A stretch of 42,795 bases of DNA from contig CAZRBW010000022.1 of NCBI GenBank assembly GCA_964598395.1, positions 1 to 42,795 of the forward strand. Reading direction: 5' to 3'. How positions within the stretch are numbered: position 1 is the first letter of the stretch; each line of letters starts with the position of its first letter. Source of the stretch: CAXBDP01 sp964598395. GTDB lineage: Bacteria > Bacteroidota > Bacteroidia > Cytophagales > Cyclobacteriaceae. The notes below the pieces were generated by a model. The model made no database searches. It had not been told where the DNA came from and saw only the letters and a list, made by a program, of their open reading frames with translations. Below are positions 15,485 through 25,195 of the stretch, in pieces. The position numbers and the translations under genes were made by a program.

Positions 15485-18400
15485 TAAGCTATGGGTTGAA
15501 TACTTTTCTTTTTAGTAGAAACCAATTCAGCCTTTTTCACCAAGAATATCGGCAGAAGAATAAATATTGCCACCATAGAAAATATAAGCCCGCCAATTGT
15601 TCCGATAGCTAAAGAGAACCAGAACACTTCATTTTGACCCTCAATAATAAATGGAACCAAACCTAGGCAGGTAGATAAAACGGTAAGTATAATTGGAATC
15701 CATTTGCCAGTTACAGCTTTCATTACTCTTCTATTGTGCTTGACTGTAGGCAAATTATTGAAGTCATTCACCACAAATATTGCTGCATTTACTACCAAGC
15801 CCCCCAGCATCAGAAAGGCTGCATAGCCACCTTGATCGAAATTGAAATCGAACAAAGAGAATATCAAAAACAGGCCAATAAATGAAACTGGAATAGAAAT
15901 GATAATGAGGAATGGTTGCTTTAAATTTTCGAATAGAATTCCACAAATGAAGAAAATACCAAACATTAAAAGTACAATCAATCCATATTGAATATTCGAA
16001 CTTTGGTTGCCAAACCAGTAACCATATCCACCAACTTTCGCTGTGTATCCAATCGGCATGATGGTTTTCATCTCTTCCAATACTTGATCACGATACTCTG
16101 CGCCGAACTTGCTTGAGCCAAAATAATCGAATCGAACCACCCGCTTGTATTGTCTATTCTCTTTATAAATGGTATTCGGAGTTTTTACAAATTCTAACTC
16201 AGCCAAATCCTTTATTCGTACCAGTCTAGATGTATCCAATGGCAATGCATCTTCCATCATTTGATATCTAGAGAAATTATCCGATCCTGATGTTTTCACG
16301 AAAATCGGGTATAATTTATCGTCAAACTCGATAGAGCCAGAGGCTGAGGTTGTTTTACTCATATTACGTAACATACTCAGCAATTGACCTTGATTTACGC
16401 CATTTAAGGCCAATTTTGAAGGCGAGAAGGAAAGGATGTATTCGTCCATTGAGCGATCTTGCCAGCCAGATAATGCGTTGATATCAACTTCTTGAATTCG
16501 TCTATGCTCTAAAAGTTTGTCGGCCATAATTTGAGCTTGCACAGCAAGTTCATCAAAGTTGTAGCCCCACATTTCCACACTATAGCTTGGTATTTGATTG
16601 CTCCCACCCGTACTAAAGCCTTGGCCCACTCCTACCACTTGCCAATTCACGCCGGACCAATCCAATGACCTGGCAATAAGTTCACCTTTAAGCTGATAAG
16701 GGATAGAGGAAAACTCATATTTATCTAAAAAAGTAATATCAATAGAGGCGTTTTGCCCTGAATTTACCGATGTTACAAACTTCTCAATACCTTCGTAGCC
16801 AACCAAGAAGTCTTCGAAAAAGCTAATTACATAATTCATTTGATCGAGTGTAGTACCATAAGGCATGCCTGCTCGTACATAGAGGCGGGTTTTCTCTGGT
16901 TCACGATAGCTTGATCTTTCGTACACACCTCTTTTGAACATCCTGAATGAGCCGCCAGTAATTTTATCCACCCATGGCCTTACGTGCTCCAAATACTTTT
17001 CATTTCCGAGAGATTTATTGTACCAATCTTGGCCATCCCACTTGGTTGGAAGCATAAATATTGGAAAGCCGAAAAGCCAAATAATAAGAAAAACCACTAA
17101 TTTTCTTCGATTTGCAAGCCAAAAAATCAATTTTGAATAGCCTCTAAAGTGCCGCACCTTTTTGCGCAGTTTAGAGAATGTATGGAGATTGTTCCTTTTT
17201 AAGCGCTCCTTGAAAAGTAGAAAATATAAAGCTGGTGTGAAAAACAAAGCCACAAATAATGAAACGGCCAAGGTAATTGCTACCACTTTTGAGAAGTCAA
17301 TTAAATTACGCTGAAGTTGCTCTGGCAATAAAAATACCGATAGCAAAGCCATTATTGTTGTTAAGGATGCAGCCAATAAAGCCAAAAATATCTTTGCATT
17401 CTTTTTCCTATGCAGGTGATCCACCATTACGATGGCATTATCCATTATCAATCCGAAGGAAATGGTAATACCTGCTAATGAGTATAAATTGATATTGACC
17501 TCAAGGAAATAAACCAAAATAGCTGCTAGACTGAGGTTTACAAATAAACCAGCAAAAATGGTTAAGAGATACCGAGGATTACGGCTGGCAAGGAAAATGA
17601 AAATCGTAAGTATTAATACAGAAAGGCCTGTTCGCTTGTAAATTTTATTTAGCTCCTTTTGAAGAAACTCCGACTCGTCCGTTTGCAGAAACAAAGAATA
17701 ACCTTCTGGCAATAGGTCAAGAGAATTATTCACAATTTCCTTCACTGCATTGGCGACTACTACTTTATTGACACCATCGCGGGGGGTAATACTAAGGTTA
17801 ATTGCATTTTTACCATCAATCCTGAAATAGCTATTGGGCTCTTGCTCTTCCATGAAAATCCTACCCACATCCTTGATGGCTATTTCTTTTCCATCATATG
17901 AGCCTAGTATGATGTTTTCTAGCTCTACTATATCTGCAAGTTCCCTATCAATTCGAATAAAAAATTGCTGTGAAGAAGAGGTTGTGGCTAAACCTGGAAA
18001 TTCACTTCCAGTACTATTACGAATACTTGAAGCCACGTCATTTACGTTTATTCTGTATTGAATAAGCTTGGCTAAATCTAAATCGACGGTAATCTGCAAA
18101 TCTCTTGCACCTGAAATTACGACATTCTCTAATTCAGGCATTTGGATCAACTGCTTTCGGATAACATCTTCTACTTCCTGCTTTATTTTAAATGGCGCAA
18201 AAGGTGCGTTGATTGTGTAAACCAAAAAGGGACCCTTAGTTTGCCTACTGTTATCGTCTCCACCAAACTGCTGGGTAAATGGATAGGATACATTCTCTGG
18301 CAACTTATTATACACATTGCGAATGAGGGTATTAACCTCAAATTTCTTAAAGCCTATATCAGCATCCTTTTCAAATTCAAGTGTAATTGTACCTCTATCG

Positions 18401-18645
18401 TCCCTACTTGTAGATGAAATCTTTTTTAGCCCGCTCACTTGCGACAGCGTATTTTCCAGGGGTGAAGTCACCATTCGCTCCACTATTTCAGGAGATGACC
18501 GAGCCATAGAGTAAGTCACCTGGATTTTAGGATCAGGCGGAGTTGGCAAAAAGTCTACTGAAAGCTTGGGTATGAGTGCCAAACCTGCAAAACTCAAAGC
18601 CAAAAAGAGAATAACCGTACGGAATGGGCTAAAAAAGTCGTTCAT
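15484..18645 (-). CDS. RND-family efflux permease (first of two)
   Basis: An inner-membrane proton-driven exporter of the AcrB/HAE1 type. With the ATG at 18645 it is about 1053 residues; an upstream TTG at 18666 adds seven. Twelve membrane helices occur in the usual 1+5 / 1+5 pattern with two large periplasmic loops. The helix-4 motif reads GLIMDNAIVMVDH, keeping the first Asp of the AcrB Asp-Asp pair. The helix-10 region reads LGGLVVNAAIFVVND, where AcrB has Lys. Loop 2 is strongly divergent from the second permease at 19939. It is divergently oriented from the adaptor gene and coupled to the DUF4221 lipoprotein. Substrate not predictable. Confidence 0.92.
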   Translation of the reverse strand: MNDFFSPFRTVILFLALSFAGLALIPKLSVDFLPTPPDPKIQVTYSMARSSPEIVERMVTSPLENTLSQVSGLKKISSTSRDDRGTITLEFEKDADIGFKKFEVNTLIRNVYNKLPENVSYPFTQQFGGDDNSRQTKGPFLVYTINAPFAPFKIKQEVEDVIRKQLIQMPELENVVISGARDLQITVDLDLAKLIQYRINVNDVASSIRNSTGSEFPGLATTSSSQQFFIRIDRELADIVELENIILGSYDGKEIAIKDVGRIFMEEQEPNSYFRIDGKNAINLSITPRDGVNKVVVANAVKEIVNNSLDLLPEGYSLFLQTDESEFLQKELNKIYKRTGLSVLILTIFIFLASRNPRYLLTIFAGLFVNLSLAAILVYFLEVNINLYSLAGITISFGLIMDNAIVMVDHLHRKKNAKIFLALLAASLTTIMALLSVFLLPEQLQRNLIDFSKVVAITLAVSLFVALFFTPALYFLLFKERLKRNNLHTFSKLRKKVRHFRGYSKLIFWLANRRKLVVFLIIWLFGFPIFMLPTKWDGQDWYNKSLGNEKYLEHVRPWVDKITGGSFRMFKRGVYERSSYREPEKTRLYVRAGMPYGTTLDQMNYVISFFEDFLVGYEGIEKFVTSVNSGQNASIDITFLDKYEFSSIPYQLKGELIARSLDWSGVNWQVVGVGQGFSTGGSNQIPSYSVEMWGYNFDELAVQAQIMADKLLEHRRIQEVDINALSGWQDRSMDEYILSFSPSKLALNGVNQGQLLSMLRNMSKTTSASGSIEFDDKLYPIFVKTSGSDNFSRYQMMEDALPLDTSRLVRIKDLAELEFVKTPNTIYKENRQYKRVVRFDYFGSSKFGAEYRDQVLEEMKTIMPIGYTAKVGGYGYWFGNQSSNIQYGLIVLLMFGIFFICGILFENLKQPFLIIISIPVSFIGLFLIFSLFDFNFDQGGYAAFLMLGGLVVNAAIFVVNDFNNLPTVKHNRRVMKAVTGKWIPIILTVLSTCLGLVPFIIEGQNEVFWFSLAIGTIGGLIFSMVAIFILLPIFLVKKAELVSTKKKSIQPIA

Positions 18646-18774
18646 TTTTGCTTTTCGAAGGGACAAACTGTTATTACAGATGGCCTATTTTTAGAAATAG
18701 TTTTATTAAAAGATAAATTTTAAAATCTTTTTGCTAATTTATTTTTTAGTTTTAATAAAAAAAATGTTTTTTTG

Positions 18775-18813
18775 AGAAAGTTTATCTAGGTAAGCTTTTA
18801 TTTAAAACTTTCT
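18775..18813. promoter_or_regulatory. Inverted repeat in the divergent RND promoter region
   Basis: AGAAAGTTT (18775-18783) and AAACTTTCT (18805-18813) form a 9-bp dyad with a 21-base spacer. It lies in the very AT-rich gap between the divergent permease (start 18645) and adaptor (start 18862). It could be an operator for a repressor that controls both arms; no regulator gene is adjacent. The AT-richness makes a chance match possible. Confidence 0.3.
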
Positions 18814-18861
18814 AAGTGAAATATGCATCCAGTATGCAAAGTAGAACATAACTATAAACTC

Positions 18862-19926
18862 ATGAAAAAAATCCTTTTCTTACTAATCCTCCCGCTTTTC
18901 TTTGCATGTGAAGAAGAAAAAGAAGACAACTCTGATGTAGATGCCCAGGCCATCCGCAAGGAATTGAGAGCTACAGAAGTTGAAGTTGGTTTTGCCCAGA
19001 TAAAAGATTTTGAATACCTAGTAAATACGTCAGGCAAAATAGAGGCGAATAGAGAAATCATTCTTCCATTTGAAAAAAGTGCAATCATAAAAAAAATGAA
19101 TGTCGCAAATGCTCAGGTTGTAAGGGAAAACCAAACCTTAGCCGAGCTAGAGAATGAAGATGAGATAATGGCAGTAAGGAAGGCTAAAATGAATTTGGAG
19201 CAAAACTATGTAAACTTCCAAAATGACTCCTTGAATTTTGGTAGTGGTCAATTCACAGAAGTAATTCGGAGAAATCTGGAGCTGAGAAATAATATTTTAA
19301 GTGCAAGGATAAATATTGAAGAGGCCGAATTGAATCTTGAAAAAACCTTTATAAAAGCACCCATTTCTGGAGTAGTTGCTAATTTGGTGACTCGTGAAGG
19401 AGGAATGGCGAGTAGTGGTAAAGAGTTTTGTCGCATTTATGATCCTAATTCTTTGGTATTGAATGCCAACATTCTGGAATCGGATGTTTCACTTGTGAAA
19501 ATTGGGCAAAAGGTAGATGTCTATCCTGTGTCAAGAAATTCAGGAACTTTTGTGGGTACGGTAAAAGAGATTAATCCATTCGTAAATGAAAATGGCTTGG
19601 TAACAGTAAGAATTGCCATTACAAATGGTTCTAGTTTGATTCCTGGTATGAATGCCAATGCTGTGATTCGTATTCCGCAAACGGCTAATGTAATTGTACC
19701 TAAAAGAGCAGTGACTGTTCGTGGAGGGCGGGAGGTTGTTTTTACTATGGAAAATGGAAAGGCAAAATGGAACTATGTAGAATCTGGTCTTGACAATGGC
19801 TTGGAAGTAGAAATCCTAGAGGGCATTTCAGCGGGTGCTCAAGTAATCCTTACCAACAACTTACAATTAGCTCATGATGCAGAAGTAGCAATAGTCGCTC
19901 CTACTGCTATTCAAACCGAAAACTAA
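18862..19926 (+). CDS. RND efflux periplasmic adaptor (membrane fusion protein)
   Basis: With the ATG at 18862 the protein has 354 residues and a lipoprotein signal (MKKILFLLILPLFFAC, Cys16); the in-frame start at 18823 would bury this signal. The domains follow the HlyD/AcrA plan: first half of the lipoyl domain (SGKIEANREIILPFEKSAIIKKM), a helical hairpin (NLEQNYVNFQN...RINIEEAELNLEKT), second lipoyl half (FIKAPISGVVANLVTREGG), beta-barrel (LNANILESDVSLVKIGQKVDVYP) and a membrane-proximal domain (IVPKRAVTVRGGREVVFTMENG). It would link the inner-membrane permease to an outer-membrane channel. The second permease starts 12 bases downstream in the same operon. Confidence 0.92.
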   Translation: MKKILFLLILPLFFACEEEKEDNSDVDAQAIRKELRATEVEVGFAQIKDFEYLVNTSGKIEANREIILPFEKSAIIKKMNVANAQVVRENQTLAELENEDEIMAVRKAKMNLEQNYVNFQNDSLNFGSGQFTEVIRRNLELRNNILSARINIEEAELNLEKTFIKAPISGVVANLVTREGGMASSGKEFCRIYDPNSLVLNANILESDVSLVKIGQKVDVYPVSRNSGTFVGTVKEINPFVNENGLVTVRIAITNGSSLIPGMNANAVIRIPQTANVIVPKRAVTVRGGREVVFTMENGKAKWNYVESGLDNGLEVEILEGISAGAQVILTNNLQLAHDAEVAIVAPTAIQTEN

Positions 19927-19938
19927 GCCTTTCCCTTC

Positions 19939-22900
19939 ATGGTAAAATTTCTAATTCAACGCCCCATAGCGGTGATTATGACCACCATTTTGGTGATCAT
20001 TTTCAGTGTACTTTCCGCTCTGCAGTTACCTGTTTCCTTATTACCCGAAATCGATGTTCCTGAAATAGTGGTGAAGGCAAATTACCCAAATGCCTCGCCA
20101 TCAATTATGGAAAATAATATCCTAAAGCCGATTAGAGAGCGACTGAGAACGGTTTCGGGAATAGAATACCTAGAAAGCAAAGCTGGTAGCGAAACAGGAA
20201 CTATTCATTTGCGCTTCGCATATGGCACCCAAATGGACTTAGCCTATATCGATGTGAATGAGAAAATGGATAGGTTGTCCGAAACCCTACCACGCGATAT
20301 GTCTCGCCCACAAATAGTACGCATCAATACCTCTGACATACCTGTAATTCGCATTCAAGTAAAACCACGTAGCGAAGCCGACCTTACAGATGTATCAGAA
20401 CTTACCGAGAAAGTGCTCAAAAAGAGAATTGAACAGCTTGAAGGCGTGAGTTTGGTGGATGTAAATGGACTACAGAGAAGTTTAATTCAAGTAGAACCCT
20501 ATCGTGAAAAATTACTTGCGCTTGGCCTTACAGAAGCTAATATTGCACAGACGATCCAAACAGCTAATCTAGAACTCTCTACACTTTCTGTGGCTGATGG
20601 CCAATACCGATACTTCCTCAAAATTGCCAACCGACTTGACAACCCAGAAGAAATTGAAAACCTTCCTGTAAGAGCGAGAGATGGTACAATATTGAAATTG
20701 AGAGATGTAGCGAAAATCTCAATTGGCTCAGAAAAAATACTCGGCTTTCACCTAATTGGTAAGGAAGCTGGATTGGTGATCACAGCTCATAAACAAGCAA
20801 GTGCCAAGATGAATGAGGTGATGCCACGCATTTATGAGGCACTTGAATATTTTAAAGACGACTATCCAAATATTGATTTTGAAGTTACTCAAGATCAATC
20901 CATTCTATTGAATGCAGGAATTGGAAACTTACAAACAAGTTTACTATTTGGTGGTTCATTCGCATTTGCTGTATTGTTTCTATTTATTGGAAGTGTTCGG
21001 CTTCCTATAATTATTGGTATTTCCCTCCCGCTTTCTGTTATTATCAGCTTTCTGCTTTTTAGAGTTACTGGGCTAAGCATCAATATCATTTCATTGAGTG
21101 GTCTAGCTTTAGGTCTAGGTATGCTTATCGATAATTCCATTATTGTACTTGATAATATTACTCGCCATCGTAAAGAAGGCCTCCCTCTTATCGATGCATG
21201 TGTGAAAGGTGTAAATGAAGTGATGTCTGCACTTATAAGCTCCGTATTAACTACGCTAGCGGTTTTTGTGCCTTTGATTTTCCTTAGCGGAATTACAGGT
21301 GCATTGTTCTTTGATCAAGCTGTTTCTGTAGCTATAGTTCTTGGCGTATCCCTTTTAGTAGCCTTTATTGTATTGCCTCTACTTTACAGATTGTTCTTCG
21401 AGAATAGCAAAAAGAAATATGCCGACGATAGCAAGGGTTTCTTATTTATTTACAAACTATATAAAAAGACCTTTGGCTTTACTCTGCGCTACAAAGCTCC
21501 AGTTTTTATAGTGCTTTTTCTTATGATTCCATTAGCAATATTGCTTGGTTATCTTTTGCCAACAGCAGGTTTGCCAGAAATAGAGAAGACAGAAACTCAA
21601 GTTAGCATTAACTGGAACGAGCCAATAGAAGTGGATGAAAACCGAAGAAGAGTAATGGACTTTTTTGACGCTATTCCTTATGAAGTTACTATTTCGGAAA
21701 GCGATATAGGGATTAATCAATTTCTCCTCTTTCAAGGAAATAACAGTGTAGAAAATGCCTTAATATATTTCATGTTTCCAGACATGGACGAAAAGCAGCA
21801 AGCAGAAAAGTATTTTCGTGAATATTTCAGTGTGAGATTCCCACTTGCCACCATCGAAATTGAAGATGCTCCAAATGCATTCGATCAATTATTCGCTTCG
21901 GACAAGCCCTATTTCGAAGCGAGGTTTAGAAATCTAGGTCGTGGTGAATTGATAGATTGGGAGAAAATTGAACCACTTGCTTTTGAAGCCGCAAGATTCA
22001 CAAACGATTCTGTACCGATTTTTGGTGATGGCTTGATAAGAGAATCTGTATTGCAACTTAACATCAATAGCGACAAAATTAGACTTTACAATTTGAGTGA
22101 GAATGATGTAAAGGAAAAAATTAAAAATAGCTTTAGCAATTACCTAGTTACTGAAATTAAGCGATTTGGTGAAGTAACTCCTGTGGTAATTCGTGATGTG
22201 AATGATGACCTGAGTAATACACTACGAAGAGTAACCGTTCGCAATAATCAGAATGGGATCTATACATTAGATCAATTTATTGATTACGAATTCACCCAAG
22301 ATTATAAATATTTAACTGCCTCAGATAATGGCGTTTATCACTCCATAATTTGGGATGACCTAGAAAATGAAGAAGCTCTTTCGAATGAACTAGTAAAACT
22401 TGCGGGGAGCAACAATTTGCTAGTCGATTTTCAAGGTAGAATATTCGACGACAAGGAAAATCTTCGTCAGCTTATATTCATTCTAATAGTATCTGTTGTA
22501 TTGCTTTACTTTATTTTATCAGCTCAGTTTGAGTCATTTTCGCAACCGATCATTATTGTACTTACCCTCCCGCTTGGTTTGGGCGGAGCTTTCTTAGTAT
22601 TGCTCACTATGGGTGAGAGCTTGAATATCATGAGCTCCATTGGTATGATTGTAATGTTGGGTATAATGGTGAATGATGCCATTTTGAAAGTGGATACAAT
22701 GAATCGATATATGCAAGAAAAACTTGGAGATCAAGGCCTTAGTCGAAAACTTGCAACAAGCGAGTTTTATAATCAACTTCTCGAAGAAGCCATGATGCGT
22801 GCAGGTGCCATACGATTGAAGCCAATCTTGATGACATCAATTACTACAATTCTTGCCTTGCTGCCAGTAGTGTTCTCATCAGGCTTAGGTGCCGATTTGC

Positions 22901-23007
22901 AGCGACCATTGGTTTATTCAGTAATTGGTGGTTTGACTATCGGTACTTTTACAGCGATATTCTTCATTCCGCTTGCTTATTGGTATTTACAAAAGAAAAG
23001 AGCCTAA
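19939..23007 (+). CDS. RND-family efflux permease (second of two)
   Basis: 1022 residues with the full RND architecture. It begins MVKFLIQRPIAVIMTTILVI and has YPNASPSIMENNILKPIRERL in the first porter domain. The helix-4 motif is GLGMLIDNSIIVLDNI and the helix-10 region is GMIVMLGIMVNDAILKVD. The C-terminus ends in short basic residues (YWYLQKKRA). It starts 12 bases after the adaptor and is clearly its direct partner. Like the permease at 15484 it has Asp-Asn rather than Asp-Asp in helix 4 and no Lys in helix 10, a pattern common in Bacteroidota RND proteins. No TolC-like gene follows. Confidence 0.94.
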   Translation: MVKFLIQRPIAVIMTTILVIIFSVLSALQLPVSLLPEIDVPEIVVKANYPNASPSIMENNILKPIRERLRTVSGIEYLESKAGSETGTIHLRFAYGTQMDLAYIDVNEKMDRLSETLPRDMSRPQIVRINTSDIPVIRIQVKPRSEADLTDVSELTEKVLKKRIEQLEGVSLVDVNGLQRSLIQVEPYREKLLALGLTEANIAQTIQTANLELSTLSVADGQYRYFLKIANRLDNPEEIENLPVRARDGTILKLRDVAKISIGSEKILGFHLIGKEAGLVITAHKQASAKMNEVMPRIYEALEYFKDDYPNIDFEVTQDQSILLNAGIGNLQTSLLFGGSFAFAVLFLFIGSVRLPIIIGISLPLSVIISFLLFRVTGLSINIISLSGLALGLGMLIDNSIIVLDNITRHRKEGLPLIDACVKGVNEVMSALISSVLTTLAVFVPLIFLSGITGALFFDQAVSVAIVLGVSLLVAFIVLPLLYRLFFENSKKKYADDSKGFLFIYKLYKKTFGFTLRYKAPVFIVLFLMIPLAILLGYLLPTAGLPEIEKTETQVSINWNEPIEVDENRRRVMDFFDAIPYEVTISESDIGINQFLLFQGNNSVENALIYFMFPDMDEKQQAEKYFREYFSVRFPLATIEIEDAPNAFDQLFASDKPYFEARFRNLGRGELIDWEKIEPLAFEAARFTNDSVPIFGDGLIRESVLQLNINSDKIRLYNLSENDVKEKIKNSFSNYLVTEIKRFGEVTPVVIRDVNDDLSNTLRRVTVRNNQNGIYTLDQFIDYEFTQDYKYLTASDNGVYHSIIWDDLENEEALSNELVKLAGSNNLLVDFQGRIFDDKENLRQLIFILIVSVVLLYFILSAQFESFSQPIIIVLTLPLGLGGAFLVLLTMGESLNIMSSIGMIVMLGIMVNDAILKVDTMNRYMQEKLGDQGLSRKLATSEFYNQLLEEAMMRAGAIRLKPILMTSITTILALLPVVFSSGLGADLQRPLVYSVIGGLTIGTFTAIFFIPLAYWYLQKKRA

Positions 23008-23023
23008 TCGTCCACGAATTTTT

Positions 23024-23066
23024 CAAATTGACTATCGATACACTTACAGTACCGATAGTCAATTTG
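23024..23066. terminator. Long hairpin after the efflux operon
   Basis: CAAATTGACTATCG (23024-23037) and its exact reverse complement (23053-23066) make a 14-bp stem with a 15-nt loop, 17 bases after the permease stop codon. No T run follows on the plus strand, so it is not a textbook intrinsic terminator. It may block 3' exonucleases or act as a protein site. Confidence 0.5.
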
Positions 23067-23165
23067 CTATTGCAAAAGCAACCTTGCTTCACGTAATTAC
23101 AATGCTCTAAGAGATTGAAGCCAATTCAAACTCATTCAAGAGCTTTACCCAAAAGGAATAAAATT

Positions 23166-24239
23166 ATGCTTAAGCACATTCTCACAATTGCTTTAATAGT
23201 TGGGCTTTTTAGTAGTACTCAGGCTCAAAACAGTTACCCAAGTCCAAAGCTGGGCACAGTTGAAGTGAAGGATTTTACTTTTCATACTGGTGAAAAAATG
23301 GATTTGGTGAAGCTTGGCTATACCACCATTGGCACACTCAAAAAGGATGCTAATGGCAAAGCGACCAATGCAGTACTTATAATGCATGGAACCACAGGCT
23401 CAGGCTCCAGCTTTTTGTCGGATCGATTCGCAGGCAATCTCTTCGGCAAAGGCCAAATTTTAGATGCCAACGAATATTTTATCATTCTGTCAGATGCAAT
23501 TGGGCATGGACGCAGTAGCAAACCAAGCGATGGGCTACGCATGAATTTCCCTCGCTACAACTACGACGACATGGTAACTCTGATGCATAAAATGCTTACT
23601 GAGGGCCTTGGAGTGAATCATTTACGATTGGTAATGGGCACATCTATGGGTGGAATGAACTCTTGGGTATGGGGATATCTTTATCCAGATTTTATGGATG
23701 CACTGATGCCACTAGCAAGTACGCCTGTGGAAATTGCTGGCCGCAATAGAATGATGCGCAAAATGATGATAGATGCAATAATGGACGATCCAGCTTGGTC
23801 AAATGGTAATTATCAGACCAAACCGCTTGGACATAAGCACGCAATGCACACCTTAATAATGATGACAAGCTCACCATTACAGTGGCAAAAAAATTACCCA
23901 ACTCGTGAAAGTGCAGAAGCCTATTTGAAGCAAAGGGTGGATAGTTATTTCAATTCCATTGATCCAAATGACTTGATCTATGCATTTGATGCTTCAAGAG
24001 ATTATGACCCAAGTCTTCATTTAGAAAAAATAAAGGCTCCTCTACTTTCGATCAATTCAGCTGATGATCAGGTAAATCCGCCAGAATTGGAACTTACCGA
24101 ACAATTGATTGAAAGAGTACCAAATGGCAAATTTATCCTTTTGCCAATTACAGATGAAACAATCGGCCATAGTACACATTCCGTTCCTTCGGTCTGGGGA
24201 CAGTATTTAGCTGAATTTTTGAAATCAACAGAAAAGTAA
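23166..24239 (+). CDS. Secreted alpha/beta hydrolase (MetX-like fold)
   Basis: I take the ATG at 23166, which gives a signal peptide (MLKHILTIALIVGLFSSTQAQ); a TTG at 23115 is an unlikely start. The 357-residue product has the homoserine-acetyltransferase-like layout: LGYTTIGTLKKDANGKATNAVLIMHGTTG, then a cap region. The nucleophile is Ser160 in GTSMGG, with an Asp in NSADDQVNP and a His in GHSTHSVPS. Exported MetX-like hydrolases are common in Bacteroidota and proteobacteria and are unlikely to make methionine; probably they act on esters or amides in the periplasm. The EEP gene follows 21 bases downstream. Confidence 0.85.
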   Translation: MLKHILTIALIVGLFSSTQAQNSYPSPKLGTVEVKDFTFHTGEKMDLVKLGYTTIGTLKKDANGKATNAVLIMHGTTGSGSSFLSDRFAGNLFGKGQILDANEYFIILSDAIGHGRSSKPSDGLRMNFPRYNYDDMVTLMHKMLTEGLGVNHLRLVMGTSMGGMNSWVWGYLYPDFMDALMPLASTPVEIAGRNRMMRKMMIDAIMDDPAWSNGNYQTKPLGHKHAMHTLIMMTSSPLQWQKNYPTRESAEAYLKQRVDSYFNSIDPNDLIYAFDASRDYDPSLHLEKIKAPLLSINSADDQVNPPELELTEQLIERVPNGKFILLPITDETIGHSTHSVPSVWGQYLAEFLKSTEK

Positions 24240-24260
24240 ATTTTTAAACAGCCTGTATTA

Positions 24261-25184
24261 ATGCTCAAATTCCTGAAGGTAAGTTTTGCCATTTCAGCCT
24301 TATTATACCTTCTGAGTTACACTGCCAACTGGCTTTGGTTAGGAGAAGTATTGGTCAATTTCCAACTCCAATTTGCAGCAATATTTGTACTCTTTGCAAT
24401 TGTATTTCTTTTCAAAAAAGTAAAAATTTTTACCCTATCAGCATTCCTTTTCATTATCCCTCCTGCACTACAAGCCTTCTTGGTACTGTTACCTACCGAA
24501 CAGATAGAAATAGAAGGAGAAATTAGTCAACTCAAGGTTCAATTGATAAATGTTTGGTCGGCTAATACGGATTATGAAAAAGTGCAAACATACATTAAAA
24601 CAGAAGCGGCTGATATTTTGATAATTGTTGAATTGACGCCTTCTTGGGCACAAGCAATGAATCCACTTAAAAGCAACTTTGTAGAATGGCGGGAGGATGT
24701 GCGCACCGATAATTTCGGACTTGGCATTTATAGCAAAGTCCCACTTATCAACATCCAAACCCATGAATGGTCCGAAACTGGCCATCCTAGTTTTAGCATG
24801 GAGATAGTCCAGAATGGAAAAAAGGTGAATTTAATAGCTACCCATCCCTACCCTCCAAAGCATCCTAATGGATTGATACTAAGAACGGAGCATTTCGAAA
24901 ATATGACTCAATTTATAAACGAAATGGAAGGGCCAATCATTCTTATGGGTGATCTTAATTGCAGTCCATATTCGCCTCACTTCAAAACCCTTCTAGCAGA
25001 AACAGATTTAAGTGATTCACGAAAAGGCTATGGAATTCAAGCAACTTGGCCTGCCCTATTTTTGCCTGTCTCCTATCCTATCGATCACGCACTTATGAGC
25101 AGAGAGTTTAGGGTAATAAATAGAGACAATGGACCAAAAATCGGCTCCGATCATTTACCAATAATTTTAACAGTGCAATATTGA
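24261..25184 (+). CDS. Membrane-anchored endonuclease/exonuclease/phosphatase family protein
   Basis: 307 residues. Three hydrophobic helices fill the first 80 residues (VSFAISALLYLLSYT, FAAIFVLFAIVFLF, FLFIIPPALQAFLVLLP). An EEP catalytic domain follows, probably on the periplasmic side, with the motifs ILIIVELTPSW, GLGIYSKVPL, LIATHPYPPKHPNG, the metal-binding GDLNCSPYS, DHALMS and the C-terminal GSDHLPI. Members with this layout are phosphodiesterases or phosphatases of unknown substrate, sometimes acting on lipids or extracellular DNA. It is probably co-transcribed with the secreted hydrolase upstream and converges with the DUF2147 gene. Confidence 0.85.
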   Translation: MLKFLKVSFAISALLYLLSYTANWLWLGEVLVNFQLQFAAIFVLFAIVFLFKKVKIFTLSAFLFIIPPALQAFLVLLPTEQIEIEGEISQLKVQLINVWSANTDYEKVQTYIKTEAADILIIVELTPSWAQAMNPLKSNFVEWREDVRTDNFGLGIYSKVPLINIQTHEWSETGHPSFSMEIVQNGKKVNLIATHPYPPKHPNGLILRTEHFENMTQFINEMEGPIILMGDLNCSPYSPHFKTLLAETDLSDSRKGYGIQATWPALFLPVSYPIDHALMSREFRVINRDNGPKIGSDHLPIILTVQY

Positions 25185-25195
25185 GGATTAAGTTA

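Noticed and set aside
23166..24239. Homoserine O-acetyltransferase (MetX)
   Set aside because: The protein has a signal peptide and no methionine-pathway neighbours, so only the fold is assigned.
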